The notes: a model not told the origin generated them from the letters alone. DNA of 64,000 bases from Apostichopus japonicus (GCF_037975245.1 NC_092575.1:263001-327000); one strand, 5' to 3'. Positions 24,501-36,490 are shown, counted from the first letter of the stretch. Numbers and translations: made by a program.

Positions 24501-26465
24501 CTTAAACTAGCTGTGTACTCTACACAGTTCAAACACAAGAGTACCAGTATTTTAAATAGTGTTCTCAGTAGTCGCCTTGTGTTTGAACATTTAATGATGG
24601 ATGGCATTCCTCATTATGTGAACACAAGCTGGAATAACTGTCTATTGGGGAATGAATTGATAGGAGAGTGCAGTAAGGAGTCAACAAGAACTACCTCTGT
24701 TGTAGGAACCTCAATTGAAGCTGACAAGCAGAAACCAAAGAAGACAAAGACTTGTCCATCTGAAGGTGCTCTAACGTATTCTTGCTCCTTTGTGCAGAAG
24801 CTAGCTGATGTTGCTGAGAGCCGATTTGGACTGGGAGTATTAAATCATCTCTTCAACTCACCAGAAATGTCAAGAAAGTTGGCTGCTTTTGATGCTCTTT
24901 CAATTTTGTGCAGGTAACATGAATTCCATTGTAAGACCTCAGTTACCTTGTCAGCACATGAATTCCATTGTAAACCCCAGTTACCTTGTTAGCACACAAA
25001 TTCCATTGTAAACCCCAGTTTCCTTGTTTGCACACAAATTCCATTGTAAAACCCCAGTTACCTTGTTAGCACACAAATTCCATTGTAAACCCCAGTTTCC
25101 TTGTTAGCACACAAATTCCATTGTAAACCCCAGTTTCCTTGTTTGCACACAAATTCCATTGTAAACCCCAGTTACCTTGTTAGCACATGTTCGTTTGATA
25201 GTAAACAGTAGACTAGGAAAATTAGCAAAGAACTTTGTGAGGATGGCATTTATGTTTGAAAATCTATCAAGTATTTTATCTTCATTTGAAAGACAGGTAT
25301 TCCCTCCCTAACTACCATTCCCCCAACCCACCTAATATTTTCCCTCCCTCACTATCATTCTACCCCCCCCCCTTACCCCACCTAATATTTTTAGTATTGT
25401 TGGGAGACAGGTATTCCCTCCCTCACAATTATTCTTCTCCACCCCCCACCCCACCTTATATTTTTAGTATTGGTGGGAGACAGATATTCCCTCCCTCACT
25501 ATCATTCTACCCGCCCCATCCCCACCTAATATATTTAGTATTGTTGGGAGACAGGTATTCCTTCCCTCACTATCTTTCTTCTCCCTTCCCCACCTTATTT
25601 TTTTATTATTGTTGGGAGACATTTTCTCTCACTCAGACACTTACAAATACATGATTTGTCTTTTTGAATTGTTAGATCTGCTTCCAGTCTTGTGTTTCTC
25701 CTGATTGAGTGTAACGCTCTGCAGCAGTTGATAGCCTTACTGCAGTCTCCATACATATCAGCTGAGAAAGCAACCATCCTTGTCAAATGTTTACAGAGTT
25801 TGTCTCGAACATCAAAAGTGCACCTCAGAGAGGATCATTATAGCAACTTGAAGAAATTTGAGGCAGAACAAGTTGCAAGTAATCAAGTCAGTAATCAAAT
25901 AAACTGTAATAAAGATTGTTCAAACGACCCGCTGGATGTCAGACTTCTGTTAGACGATGGCAGTTTTGTTCAAGCTAATCGCAGAATCTTGGGCCAAAGA
26001 TCACAATATTTTAATCGTATGCTGGAAGGATCCTACAAAGAGTCAAAGCAAAACTTGATCAAAATACCTCATATATCCAAAGTTGCCATGGAGATAATTT
26101 TACATGACCTGTATGGTTGCCAGTGGCAACTTTGTGAAATCTTTAATAGCGTCAGTCTCAACACAGGGATGGAAATTCTGGCCATTGCAGGAAGATTCCT
26201 TTTATCCGACTTACAAGAAAATGTTACCAAATATTGTCTGCAAAGGCAGATTGCTCCAGAAAATGTTTCCAAGATTTGCCTATTGTCTGTTTCTCATGGC
26301 TGCAGATCACTATGGAGATACTGCCTGAAATTCATGCTATTGAATGAATCTGTCCAGGCCAGCAGCTTTTTAGATTTGTCTGCTAGCTCCTCCTTTCATG
26401 AAGAATTGTTCCAAGAAATTAAATCAATTGTGAAAGATGCAATTGGAAAGCTGTCATCAACCTAA
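18531..26465 (+). CDS. ARMC5: ARMC5: armadillo-repeat and BTB-domain protein (CUL3 substrate adaptor)
   Basis: Exons: 18531-19031, 19548-19578, 20339-22001, 23329-23587, 24168-24913, 25676-26465. All junctions are GT-AG and phases agree, giving 1329 residues plus stop (human protein about 935). Residues ~20-65 and ~165-440 are armadillo-type helical repeats; ~507-591 are five 17-residue tandem repeats (THKADTSEVSLSS); a Ser/acidic linker follows; exon 24168 adds more ARM-like helices; residues ~1150-1260 are a BTB domain (DPLDVRLLLDDGS...). In vertebrates ARMC5 recruits CUL3 and directs ubiquitination of the RNA polymerase II subunit RPB1. ARM repeats, long linker and C-terminal BTB in this order make the orthology strong. 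The join between 22001 and 23329 is the least certain because a tempting extra exon exists at 22870-22987. An AATAAA overlaps the stop codon (26464-26469). Confidence 0.9.
21325..21579 (+). repeat. In-frame coding minisatellite in ARMC5 (5 x 51 bp)
   Basis: Five nearly identical 51-bp units encode the 17-residue phrase LQTHKADTSEVSLSS plus two linker residues inside the large ARMC5 exon. Because 51 is a multiple of three, copy-number change would preserve the frame. Units differ by single bases (for example Asp-Asn and Thr-Cys variants). The segment lies in the linker after the first ARM block and is likely unstructured and Ser/Thr-rich. Confidence 0.9.
22165..22845 (+). repeat. 89-bp minisatellite in ARMC5 intron
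   Basis: About eight units of 89 bp contain GTGAGAGTCCATGTGAGTCC and TTTGTATCACATGTTTGGTA. They lie between the ARMC5 exons ending at 22001 and starting at 23329, just before the candidate extra exon at 22870. Confidence 0.9.
22870..22987 (+). other. Candidate cassette or poison exon in ARMC5
   Basis: The stretch has a good acceptor (TTCTTATCAG) and donor (GAAG|GTCTGT) and is open in one frame with protein-like content (SSGSSNGISKFTEMNKLL). That frame needs input phase 0, while the preceding exon ends in phase 2. In the phase delivered by exon 20339-22001, inclusion gives a TGA after 14 codons. It is either an alternative exon that triggers decay, part of another isoform, or chance. Confidence 0.35.
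24915..25190 (+). repeat. 38-bp minisatellite in ARMC5 intron
   Basis: About seven units contain AATTCCATTGTAAACCCCAG then TTACCTTGTTAGCACAC, starting immediately after the donor of the exon ending at 24913. Confidence 0.85.
25290..25625 (+). repeat. Pyrimidine-rich ~75-85-bp repeat in ARMC5 intron
   Basis: About four units contain ATTCCCTCCCTCACTATCATTC, a C-run and TTTAGTATTGTTGGGAGACAGG. They sit just upstream of the last ARMC5 exon (25676) and end about 50 bp before its acceptor. Confidence 0.8.
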
Positions 26466-27192
26466 TAAACTACAGGAGTGGAAAAGGTTTACCTAGAGTG
26501 CCAGGTTTACCCAATGAGCAGAGGAAGCAAATGCTTAGAGACCCCCACCCCCCCCCCTTCAAGGAGGGTGTTTATATTGCACTGCATGAAGAATGTCCTT
26601 GAACTTGGAGCTTGATAATTCATAGTAGGAGCACTGGCAGTATTTAACATGAAATAATTGACCAAACAAATTATTGATTAAAATTTATCACATATCAATG
26701 GAATTATTTATAACCAAATGAAGAATCCATTCCATGAACCAACATGATTTAACATTGTGGGATTATTAGTGAAATTACACTAATTAATCATGTCTTAAGT
26801 TTACCAATACAATTCCTATGTGTGTAAGGTAATGTAAGCATTGCTTAAAATGTGTATGTGTTTCTAAGTTTGGTGATGTGGAGAAGGCACCACCATGTCC
26901 TCAACACCAACTCATCCATCATCTGACATCCATCTGTCCCAGCTCCTTCATTAACAAAGTCCTTTCAGATGATTTTCAGTTGCTATTAACACATTGGTGA
27001 TGAGTATGTTTCTGTCAATGTTTTATATAAAAGATCTTTATTAGCTGAATGATTGTATTCAGGTTTGAGTTCCCCTCGTATGTAAATTAATTCATGTAAT
27101 CACACACATATTTTATGTATCTTGATCATGTGACCATGAAAATATATGAAAATAAGGTGATCTCTTCGCCCCTATTCTTGTGATTATTTCCT
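26466..27192. other. ARMC5 3' flank
   Basis: The region holds the probable ARMC5 3' UTR and short AT-rich intergenic DNA, convergent with the GPCR pseudogene. An AATAAA is at 26464-26469 and an ATTAAA near 26678, either of which could end the transcript. No other feature is seen. Confidence 0.5.
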
Positions 27193-27837
27193 TCAACATG
27201 TACTTAACTTCTTTGGTCTATTTCTGATTTTTCGTGACATAAATCCATACATAAACGGATTAATGAATGAATATAATGAAAGGTTTATAGTAGCTACAAT
27301 TATGAGCCATTCAGGTAAGGCTTGGTCGATATTCCAGGCTTTTGCAACATAAAATGGCAGCCAACTGAGTTGATTCATAATTTGCAAATAAAGCAAGATG
27401 TACAAGACAGAAATCAGAGACTCTTTTACAAAGGGAATTTTTCCATCGTTGATGTTCGCAGTTTGTAAATCAGACTGAAATTGGTAATGATAGCACTACC
27501 AATGGTATCGCGAAATCTGTGAACCAAGAACAGTAAACAAATATGTAGTAGTCTGGTATCATTGCATATCTGCGAGTTCGTAGTTCCATCTTCATAAATT
27601 AGCACAGGGAAAACCCCGAAATAAGATGGTCTCAACGAAAATGTAAGTAAGCAAGACAATTCAACCAGGCATATATGGATATTAATATAGCACGCTTGAC
27701 GGTCTGGTCACGGTACCGCAAGGATTGGAAACAAGCTGTAGGCGGTCCCAACTTGGATCATAATAATAACGGATGTAGTTAAAGCACAGCGGTGAAAGGC
27801 CCCACTCAAAGTGCAAACGGTACCAGCTTCGTACGGA

Positions 27838-28387
27838 CATAGGCGTAGGAGGCGGGGGCTGGGGGAGCTGCAGCCCCCCCCCCCACCAAAATTTTTGTTG
27901 AACATTCGGTCAATATGCTGAGAATTTTTTCGGGCACATACTGAAAGAAGAAAAGTTTACAATGTGTTTTTCAATTATTTTGGTGAAAATTCGGGCAATA
28001 TGCTGAGAATTTTTCGGGCACCTACGGAAAGAAGAATAATTTGCAATGTGTTTCTCAATGGTTAAACTGATATTATTATTTTTTTTATCGTTATTATTGT
28101 AACGACTTCTCCAATAATTATAACCAATATGGAAGCCTTAAGGGTAATAACAGGGAAAATAGAACCAAAATTTTTCGCGCGCCCCGCGCGCGTTTAACAT
28201 CTTATTGTGTATGTCATATAGGCATTAATTGGTTATCAGCATGTGATGTAATAACCGATGAATGCCTATATGATAGCACAATAACATGTTGAACGCGCGC
28301 GTACCGCGCGAAAAATTTTGGTTATATTTTTCGGGCAAGTCGTTACAGCCCCCCCCCCCCCAATCAAATCAGGCTCCTACGCCTATG
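27838..28387. mobile_element. hAT-like MITE inserted in the GPCR coding region
   Basis: Perfect 14-bp ends CATAGGCGTAGGAG / CTCCTACGCCTATG are flanked by the identical 8-bp duplication CGTACGGA (27830-27837 and 28388-28395). The interior has an ~85-bp direct duplication around GGGCA...TATGCTGAGAATTTTT (27905-28065) and, at about 28150-28320, a near-perfect ~85-bp palindrome with GCGCGC-rich arms that looks like a further nested element. No transposase is present. Confidence 0.92.
28150..28325. mobile_element. Nested palindromic element with CGCGCG arms
   Basis: The left arm (AACCAAAATTTTTCGCGCG...) and right arm (CGCGCGAAAAATTTTGGTTA) are inverted over about 80-85 bases each, including TCATATAGGCATTAATTGG and its complement. 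The unit is almost a complete hairpin and lies inside the element at 27838-28387. Superfamily is not determined. Confidence 0.7.
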
Positions 28388-28757
28388 CGTACGGAACCAA
28401 AGCATCGCTCAAGACCCACACAAACTTCGCAACTTCAGTAACAAAGTCCGAAAGCGACAAATTCAAAATCACAGTAGTTGCCGTCACGTCACCAATGGCC
28501 ATGGCTATATAAGCTATTATTATTAACACATTTAACCATAACAATTGCAATTCCAAAGATAAGGTAGCAAGTCGGAAAGGAATTTGAATTTTTATATGAT
28601 CACTCATATAGTTTCTCTTGAAACCCATCATTGATTTTGTACATGATTTATTATTTTTCACAACCGGAGTAAAGTTACTGGGAGTTCCAAAACAACTCCC
28701 TGGTTATTCCTTACATTTCGAATCTGAAAAACGTGTGAAGCATGAACTACGGTACAG

Positions 28758-30477
28758 CAGTGGCGTCACCAGACTTTTCAGTCTGGGGGGGGGGGACAGG
28801 GGGGGCACCAGCATTTGATGGGGGCACTTAGGTGGATACGGATCGCCGTCCTGGGGAGGGGTCTAAGGGGAGGGGGTGCCCCCATCCAGGCGCGGCGGAA
28901 CGGGAAAATTATTGGGGGGGGGGCTAAGGTGTAGAGACTATCTAAGCGGAGCGCCACCATTGGTTGGCGCGGATCGTACAAGGAAATTTTGGGTTTTTCA
29001 AACCCCTAGATGGCCGGAAACGGCACTTCCCGAGTGTTTTATGCTGCGAATACCTAGCCCTAAAATATGGGTCTCAAGCCTGCAATTTCTCAGATTGCAC
29101 GTAAAAGTCTGTAAAAACATTGTAATATGTATATTCGATGGTGTTTTAAGAGAGTAGCTATTACTCGTAGTGTACTCGCAAAGACGTTTTTGAGTGTAGA
29201 AAGGGGATTTTGGAGAAATGGCTGAAATGAAGCAAGTCATTGGCCTAAGACGAAGTTGTGTTGCGCTTACCGGTACTCACACTCACTGCTTCCACTTTTC
29301 ACGAGGCTTGAAGACGCGCCTGGGGTGACAATGTGGTCTATAGCCAGGGGACGGGCCGAGGGTCCCCCAGCATTTACTAAAATTATTACACCTCTATAGT
29401 ATACGTGTGCATCGGACAGAAATACAAGTATGCATTGAAAAATGGGCAGATGCACGTTGGTAAATATTGGGGGGGGGGGGCTTATCATGCATTTGCCCCC
29501 TCAACTTTTTCATTGGGGGGAGGGGGGCTGAGCCCCCCAAGTCCCCCGGTTCCGCCGCCACTGCCCCTTCCCCTTTGGAAAATTTTCGCATACGGAGGAT
29601 GGGCTAGATGCAAAATGCTGCCACATTTGATGCTTAATTCGATCTGAAGATATCTCCAGAAATTGCTATTTTTGAGGTAATGATTTTAACAAGGCGCAGA
29701 ATTTTGCAGAGGATATGAACCACATGCTGTCGATATTATGCCTAACCCTATCAATAGAACCTACATTTGTTGAATTAATGTGTGCATGACCCCCGACTCC
29801 TTTCTTGTCCTCGTTTTCGCCCATTATCTATTAAGATGTAATAGGTTCCAGCATCGTTATTGGCTCCTATCAGGGATCTCACCATGCAATCCAAAGTTTG
29901 ATCACACATCGAGTATGGCTCAGTATGCAGGTGTGAACATTCGCCATTTGTTCCTACAAGCATCTGACCTCAAATGACCTCTGCACCCCCTACACAACCG
30001 GGTTAATATATGGGTCCACAAATATAGGCAAGTATGGTGCCTGCGGACCCTCACATTCTCACATTTCGTCAGCTCCTAACCTGTCAACCTCAGACCAAGG
30101 CAACATATTGCAGTACCCTCCCTTCTCACAGTCATGTAGCTCGCGAAGCGGACGTGTATATCCGCTGGTATGGCGTGAGCACCGACACATTCAATGTAAA
30201 TATCGACACCTGTTGTGATGGCGCGGGTTACGACTTCGATACCCGACGTTCAAGGATAAACTTTTTCATTTTTTCGCAGCTCATTTGAAGAAAATACGAA
30301 TTACTGTGCTTCTCTGTCCTTATGAAAAACCAACTCAGATGGTGGGAGTTGAATATAACAAAATAAATATATATGTTTTTACCAACCCAAATCTCAGATG
30401 GGGGGCACTCGGGGGCACTAGGTTTTCCAGGGGGGCACGTGCCCCCTGCCCCCCCCCCCCCCTTGGCGACGCCACTG
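28758..30477. mobile_element. 1.7-kb hAT-like element with a nested insertion
   Basis: It starts CAGTGGCGTCACCAG and ends TTGGCGACGCCACTG (13 of 15 positions pair). The flanking 8-mers CGGTACAG and CGATACGG match at 6 of 8 positions, suggesting an old, decayed target duplication. G-runs after the left end and C-runs before the right end are typical of the family here. A second element (28887-29563) is inserted inside. No intact transposase is seen. Confidence 0.6.
28887..29563. mobile_element. Nested MITE with shared GCGCCA hairpin module
   Basis: Ends are CAGGCGCGGCGGAAC and GTTCCGCCGCCACTG. It interrupts a phrase (CTAAGGGGAGGGGGTGCC, continuing CCCTTTGG after the insertion) that is uninterrupted in the elements at 30563 and 54163, which supports insertion. 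Flanks CCCCCATC and CCCCTTCC resemble each other only imperfectly. The internal module TATCTAAGCGGAGCGCCACC is at about 28939. Confidence 0.7.
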
Positions 30478-30562
30478 CGATACGGTTGCAAGAAGTGGAA
30501 TACTAATAGTTCTATAGTTGTTTGATTTATTAACCACCTTTAATATTAAACTTACAAAATAG

Positions 30563-30941
30563 CAGTGGCGTAGGAAGGTACTTTTGAGTGGGGGGGCTGA
30601 AGACTGATGGCCGGCCTGGGGGAGGGGTCTAAGGGGAGGGGGTGCCCCCCTCCCCTTTGGAATTTTTTGCATTTCCAGGTGGCCTCAGATGCAATTTGGT
30701 GCAATATAGCACACTTCAACACCCACTCCATTTTGTAAACTTAATTTTGTATTTTCACCTGGCCTTAGATGCAATTTGGTGCTCCAAATAAGATTTTTTT
30801 TCTCATTTGGAAATGAAAAAGGGGTTTTCTGACTTGCGGAGCGGGGGGGCGGAATGATACTTCCGCCCCTCCACATTTTTCACTGGGGGGCTGGCGCCCC
30901 CCCCCCCCAGCCCCCCCAGCCCCCCGGTTCCTACGCCCTTG
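30563..30941. mobile_element. hAT-like MITE, copy 1 of a two-copy family
   Basis: It starts CAGTGGCGTAGGAAGG and ends GGTTCCTACGCCCTTG, flanked by a perfect CAAAATAG duplication (30555-30562 and 30942-30949). It is closely similar along its length to 54163-54567, including the AGGGGAGGGGGTG core and two GATGCAATTTGGTG phrases. Short translated frames in it are compositional artefacts. Confidence 0.92.
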
Positions 30942-30959
30942 CAAAATAGGATAAATGCT

Positions 30960-32419
30960 TTTCTTATGTGTTCCGAATATTGTTGTTCTTTTTTTTCACT
31001 GAAGATTGTCGTTTGTCTTCCGAAGAAAAGTTTTCTTTTCCAGGATGCTATGCTTTTCCTTCCAAAGAAAGCGTTCTATGTTTTCCGAAGAACATTTCTG
31101 TTTTCCGAAGAAAAACTTGTTTTTGTTTGCTAAAAATAAAATTCGTCCTTTGGCTCTAATAGTCTTCCGTAAATTGGAACACTGACAGGTTTGTATACAC
31201 CATTCATGCAGGGAGTTGTTATGGAACAACTCATACTGGAGACGTCTGTAGCGCGCTAGAGGTACAGTAGCCAGAGTCGTACGACTCTGACAGTATCGTA
31301 GTATCACTGGCGGAAGGTCAAAAGACACACACCTCTATGCAGGCTTTGATGAATAACGCCAGAAGACTTATTTTACTCAGCTATTGTATAATTTATACCA
31401 CAACCTGAGGGAACCGCCCACTGTCAAGGCGAAACTCTTTTTTTTTTAGGCTGAGACAGTAAGAGGCTAGAGATTAGTGAACTAGTAGTAGTACTGGTAG
31501 ATACTGCAAGGCTGCCAGTAATTTAACAAACTTGTCGAACTGGAAATTCGGTAAACGAACCAAAGTCTGAGGGAAAACGTTGCATACAGTATAGGTAAGT
31601 TGGCATAACTAAATTCACCTGCGCCACGTAAATTGTCCACATTTTGGACTTATATCATGTCTCAATTTAACATCACATACATACTGTACAACTTCATACA
31701 TGAATAGACCAATTGCATATATTTGCTTGCCAACCAAAGCATTTAAATAATTCCCGTATGATTTTATATTTGATATCTCATATATTCCATGTAGGCTATA
31801 AGTTTAAAGTCACACTATGGCAACTTTGATGAAGTTTTGTTGCAGGTGTTAGTGCATTCAAAACTCAAATTGCCTGTGACTTGATATAATACAAAATCTC
31901 TGATGTACATTATATCATATGTTAACAGTCCAATACTGAAAATATTTGTTGCACTATTGTCCTCCAGTAGTCCTTTCGATTCAGCATGCAGTGCTTATGC
32001 TCTTCAATACTGTATGTCTATGTACATACACTGTCGTAATGCCATCTAAATGTCTATGTACCCTAATGCCATCTAAATGTCTGTGCACATACACTGTCAT
32101 ATTAATGCCAGCTACAGTAGCTCTACAACAGAACCCTACACATTGTCTCAATGTAATGTACAGGAGGTCTGTAGTATACAGATGATGTATGTTTATTGAT
32201 GTATGTTGTCATGGCCAGGAACATTGGCCAGGAACATTAATTGGCCTGGAATATTACCTGGATGGCCACCCTAGAGGGCCTCTAGTCTCTGGCTTAGAAG
32301 AGTCTGCTGGAGAGAATGGCTATAAGGGTCTATTGACCCCACATTCCATCAGCCTGTTCTTACATATCCTGAGTGTTGGGGCTCTAACTACAGTACATTC
32401 TCTGGTAGTTTATAGATTC
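30960..32419. other. Intergenic DNA, short purine/pyrimidine repeats only
   Basis: At 31010-31130 a TTTTCCGAAGAAA-type phrase is repeated four to five times with drift. At 32030-32100 ATGCCATCTAAATGTCT is repeated. No gene is recognised; reading frames are short and without known motifs. Confidence 0.5.
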
Positions 32420-32427
32420 CATGCTTT

Positions 32428-32832
32428 CAGGGGGTAGGAGTAAAGAGGGGGGGGGGGCACGTGCCCCCTCACTTTTTTCCAAAATAGCAAATGTGTCCTA
32501 CTGGCAAATAAATTGTGCCCCTTTGATTAAGAAAGTTCTTTTGGATATCTTAAGCCTAAAGTTGTTAATTTTCATATTTTATTTATAATTATTATTTATT
32601 TTTAGTCTGTACATGCTATTTTTAAAGTGGCATCCCATATCTTTTTGTAGCACAGTTAACAATAAACAATCTCAATGAATAGTATTGATAGGCATACTAA
32701 CACATCGTATATTTTTAAGTGATATGGCCGGTGTGTATCGGTTTATAGCATAACGAGTGGTGGTTGTGGAATGAGAAAATGCCCCTCTTATGTATTAACC
32801 CCCCCCACTTTTTGGTAGCTCCCTACCCCCTG
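32428..32832. mobile_element. hAT-like MITE
   Basis: Starts CAGGGGGTAGGAG and ends CTCCCTACCCCCTG, flanked by a perfect CATGCTTT duplication (32420-32427 and 32833-32840). G-run and C-run subterminal stretches flank an AT-rich core. No coding capacity. Confidence 0.9.
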
Positions 32833-33214
32833 CATGCTTTCCAAACTCTATTGAAATATGAGTTCCTCCTTGCTGTATTTCTAATCTTACTGTTGGTGGT
32901 CTGATCTTTTGAGAATTCACTAGAGCTGGTTTTACTAACACTTAGAATTTCAACAAAGTCATCAATTTTAATATCTATATCCTTCCATATATTATGTTGT
33001 AAAGTGTAACAAGGTCCTGATGCATGCATATATGGTGTTGAATCAGTCTTTTTTCTTTAATCCTTTCCTCATAGGATTTGCTTTCCATTCCTTGTAATAT
33101 ATAGTCTCGTCATTCTTTGTTGTACTTCTTCAAGTAAGCTAATATCCTTTTTGATTCCTTGCCCGAAGGCTCAAGGAATCTATGCAATGGTGATTGCGTG
33201 TGTGGGTGTGTGTA

Positions 33215-34035
33215 TATGTGACGCCCTTGGCTCGTAAACACGATAACTCAACAATGGCAAGATTGAAGTCATACTTGGTACAGTACATAGATGCGCCATA
33301 CTGAGTGGATGAACCATATTGATTCTGGTGCTCATCTCATGAGCACATTGGTATTAATGTGTTGACAGATAGTGGGTACATGGTTATACATATGTTCAAG
33401 TTGATATTATGCATATTTAAGAGGGGTGGGCTTAAGTTTATTTTCACTAAGATAGCTTGTAAACACGGTAACTTAACAAAGAGAAGCTGAGTTGAAGTCA
33501 TACTTGATACATATATGCACCATAGTGAGTACAAGAGCCCTATTGATTTTGGTGCTCATCTCATGAATAATAATGAGGTCACAGGGTCAAATGTAAAAAT
33601 TTTAATTCAAATGCTAATAACTCGACTGCAAGAAAAAAGTCAGAATTTTTTTATATACTTAATATTAATATGGAATTGGTAGAATGCGGGTACATGGTAA
33701 TATATGTTCAAGTTGATATTGCATATTTATTAGGGGGCCTGGCTTAAGTTGATTTTCACTAAAATAGCTTGTAAATACGGTAAAGTGAACAATGACAAGT
33801 TGGATTGAAGTCATACTTGATACAGTATAGCCATAGTGAGTAGAAGAGATTTTGGTGCTCATCTCATGAATAATAATGAGGTCACGGGGCAAATGTTTGT
33901 GTGAAGGTGTTGGTAAATAGCAGGTACATGATAATATATCTTTTATGTGATATTATGCACATTTATTAGGGGCATGAGCTTGAGTTGATTTTTGCTAAAA
34001 ATAGCTTGTAAACATTGTAAGTTAACATAGTGGTC
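33215..34035 (+). repeat. Dispersed repeat array, ~220-310-bp degenerate units
   Basis: Four units share CGTAAACAC.ATAACTCAAC, TTGAAGTCATACTTGGTAC and GGTGCTCATCTCATGA phrases. They are the reverse-strand relatives of the units at 3070-3780. Units are strongly diverged from each other, so the array is old. No conserved reading frame. Confidence 0.65.
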
Positions 34036-34839
34036 CACAGTCAGTGAAAGAACCTTGCTGATATAGATAACCTCAATAAGCCCACTGGCTTTCTGGTTTA
34101 AATATGGCTTCAAAACCTGTATGCAATATCCAGGGGTGGTCTTACAAGGGACTTGTACATGTAGGTTCAGTACAACATTGTGATCAAAGTTGGTTAAGTT
34201 TTGTTTGTTAATGCACATAACTATATATTGGGCTTTCTTTGTCCATTCTGCACACACATGTCAACTGAATTTCATTGATATATTCACATATACATTCACA
34301 AATCTTTTTTCCTCATCGCTATCTTTAAATTCCTTTATATTTGTATTTTGGATAACCGGCCCTGTCCAAAATGCATTATCAACATTTCCCTATATTGAAT
34401 TTCTTTTTGCACTTTTTGGTTTGTGTCATATGTCTAAATCTTACCGTAGCTATTGCTGGTCATAGCTCCCACATCTCCTATTGGGCCTATTACTATGTGT
34501 TATCTGCGAACTTAATTCCGACTGCACGCCTATATGTCTATAAATTTAATTGCATTGAAGAACTAAATTCAACTGTATTGAAATATGACGTTTTTTACGG
34601 CCAAAAATGCCTGCCCCTTTTCTCCGATGGCCGCCGTGCACTTTTTGAGATCAAAATTATATTTTATGTCAGCGATATTAAATAAAATGTCACACGGCGG
34701 AATCGCGCAAAGAGTTCTCACAAACCCGCATAAAATTTGAAACAGTGCGGGAGGTTCGCGCACAATCACCGGGAACTTCCCTCATAGTCATTTAATTCGA
34801 TCAGTACCAGCGACAAAAACCTAAAATCCCCAGCAATCT

Positions 34840-35315
34840 CCGACCACATGGTAGCCTAACTTCACACTAAGTCAACATGGAAATCTAACCTAGCCATCTT
34901 TTTATTCGCTCAAGTTGTGTCGCAAATAAAAAATAAAAATATCCATGAAAATCTGCAATCTTCGACCGCATGTTAGCCTAACAACCATACAAAGTCAATG
35001 GGAAATGTAGCCTAACCATCGGGTTTGCAAAAAAAAATTTGCGTAGCTTTGTTTACATACTTTCCTTGCTGCTATAGTCGCGCGCAAGGTAGCCGAACAC
35101 CACACGTAGTCAACGGGAAAACCTAGCCTAAGCATCTCTTTATTCGCTGAAATTGTGACGCAGTTAGCTAGAACTAAAATGTCCATGAAATACAGTACTG
35201 CAACCTTCGACCACATGTTAGCCTAACAACCACACCAAGTCTATAAGAAATGTAGCCTAACCATCGGTTTGCCAAAAAAAAAAAAAAAAAATGCGTAGCT
35301 TTGTTTATAACTTTC
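34840..35315 (+). repeat. Two-copy ~250-bp direct repeat
   Basis: The phrases GTTAGCCTAACAACCA, GGGAAATGTAGCCTAACCATC and TTTGCGTAGCTTTGTTTA recur at about 250-bp spacing, with an A-run in each copy. The repeated GTAGCCTAAC motif occurs several times. No gene is recognised here or between 34036 and 34840. Confidence 0.6.
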
Positions 35316-36109
35316 AATTTGCTGGAAATCGGCAGTTGTTTGGAAGACAGTGCTATGTCTTAAAGAGGGAATGTTGTATTTTACGTACACCGTTGCTGTG
35401 GCGATGGATTGAAGGTTTTAACTTTGATTACTTTTCAGCGGTATAATATTTTTCGGTTTCGTATTTGGTGGTCGTATTTTATCCACACGAAAAAATACAT
35501 GATCGAAGGAAAGGGTACCTTCAGTAGAAGTAAACCTCTGTTTTCTATTTCAGTTGATGGATTATTGGTTTTTCGTCATATATTCGATGGCTTGACGTTA
35601 TTTGCCAAATGATAGCAAATGTTTGTGATTAAACTTTTAATGAATTTGCTATACGGTCGCAGCACTAGGAAGAGGGTTATTGTGCTTACTTTATCCTGTT
35701 GAATGCACAACCATTTCCATAGACAGCATATCGAACTTTGAAAAAGAGCCCCACCCCCCCCTAAACCTTAAAAAATTCCTCGTAAATACATCAAGAGGGG
35801 CGTTTATAACATTTTCGAAAATAGCCCCCAAAGCCAAATCTTAATTCCTACCCTACAGGGAGTGTTTCGTGTGCAAATCAAATTTCCCCAGAACCAAAAA
35901 AAAAACAAAAAAAAACGGGAAAATAACCGAACACGTACATCACATGCTCTATGATCAAACGCACAGAGCGCGTCGGTTGGACTTAACTTGCTGATTTTTG
36001 AATAATTTTTCAGCATCAATAAACAAGTTTAAAAGAACTTGCTGTTGTTATAGTTACATTTTCAGCATTAATTACCCTATATACCCTTATATACCCTTAG
36101 AGAAAGGCT

Positions 36110-36111
<2 letters not shown>

Positions 36112-36198
<87 letters not shown>

Positions 36199-36445
36199 AA
36201 TAACGGAAAAACTGTTAAACAACTATGCTGCATTTAGAGAAAGGCTGGATCTCGAGTGAGATACAATAATTGAATTAGGTAAGTGATTGGAAGTAAAACA
36301 GCCAATGTTTGGTTTTTGCAGAGCTTTCGAGCAGAACTAGCTCTTCTTCAGTGCATGATCACCGAAAGTGACTATATATATATATATGACTATATATATA
36401 TATATGACTATATATATATATATATGACTATATATGACTATATAT

Positions 36446-36489
<44 letters not shown>

Positions 36490-36490
36490 C
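36112..36490. repeat. (TA)n microsatellites
   Basis: Pure TA tracts at 36112-36195 and, mixed with GACTATATATA units, at 36372-36488. They lie just upstream of the PRODH2 first coding exon. Confidence 0.95.

Larger units (their letters stand above)
27193..28661 (-). pseudogene. Class A (rhodopsin-like) GPCR pseudogene, frameshifted and split by a MITE
   Basis: On the minus strand, 28661-28388 encodes TM1-TM2 (LNVLIIIAY, then NLSLSDFV, the usual NLxxxD motif). After the element at 27838-28387 the frame continues with VCTLSGAFHRC, carrying the conserved TM3 cysteine. The frame then breaks near the expected DRY motif (about 27710), again after the TM4-like RAILISIYAWL segment, and again near 27426 before TM6-TM7 (SWLPFYVAKAW ... 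NPFMYGF, the NPxxY region). Removing the element and one target copy restores the frame at that site, so the insertion hit an open coding segment. At least three frameshifts plus the insertion mean it cannot make a receptor. Ligand class is not recognisable. Confidence 0.85.

Noticed and set aside
28878..29650. Short Pro/Gly-rich frames around G- and C-runs
   Set aside because: They translate MITE subterminal G/C runs; the same false frames recur at 30418-30876 and 53955-54448.
36112..36195. Reading frame of alternating Tyr-Ile
   Set aside because: Pure TA microsatellite.
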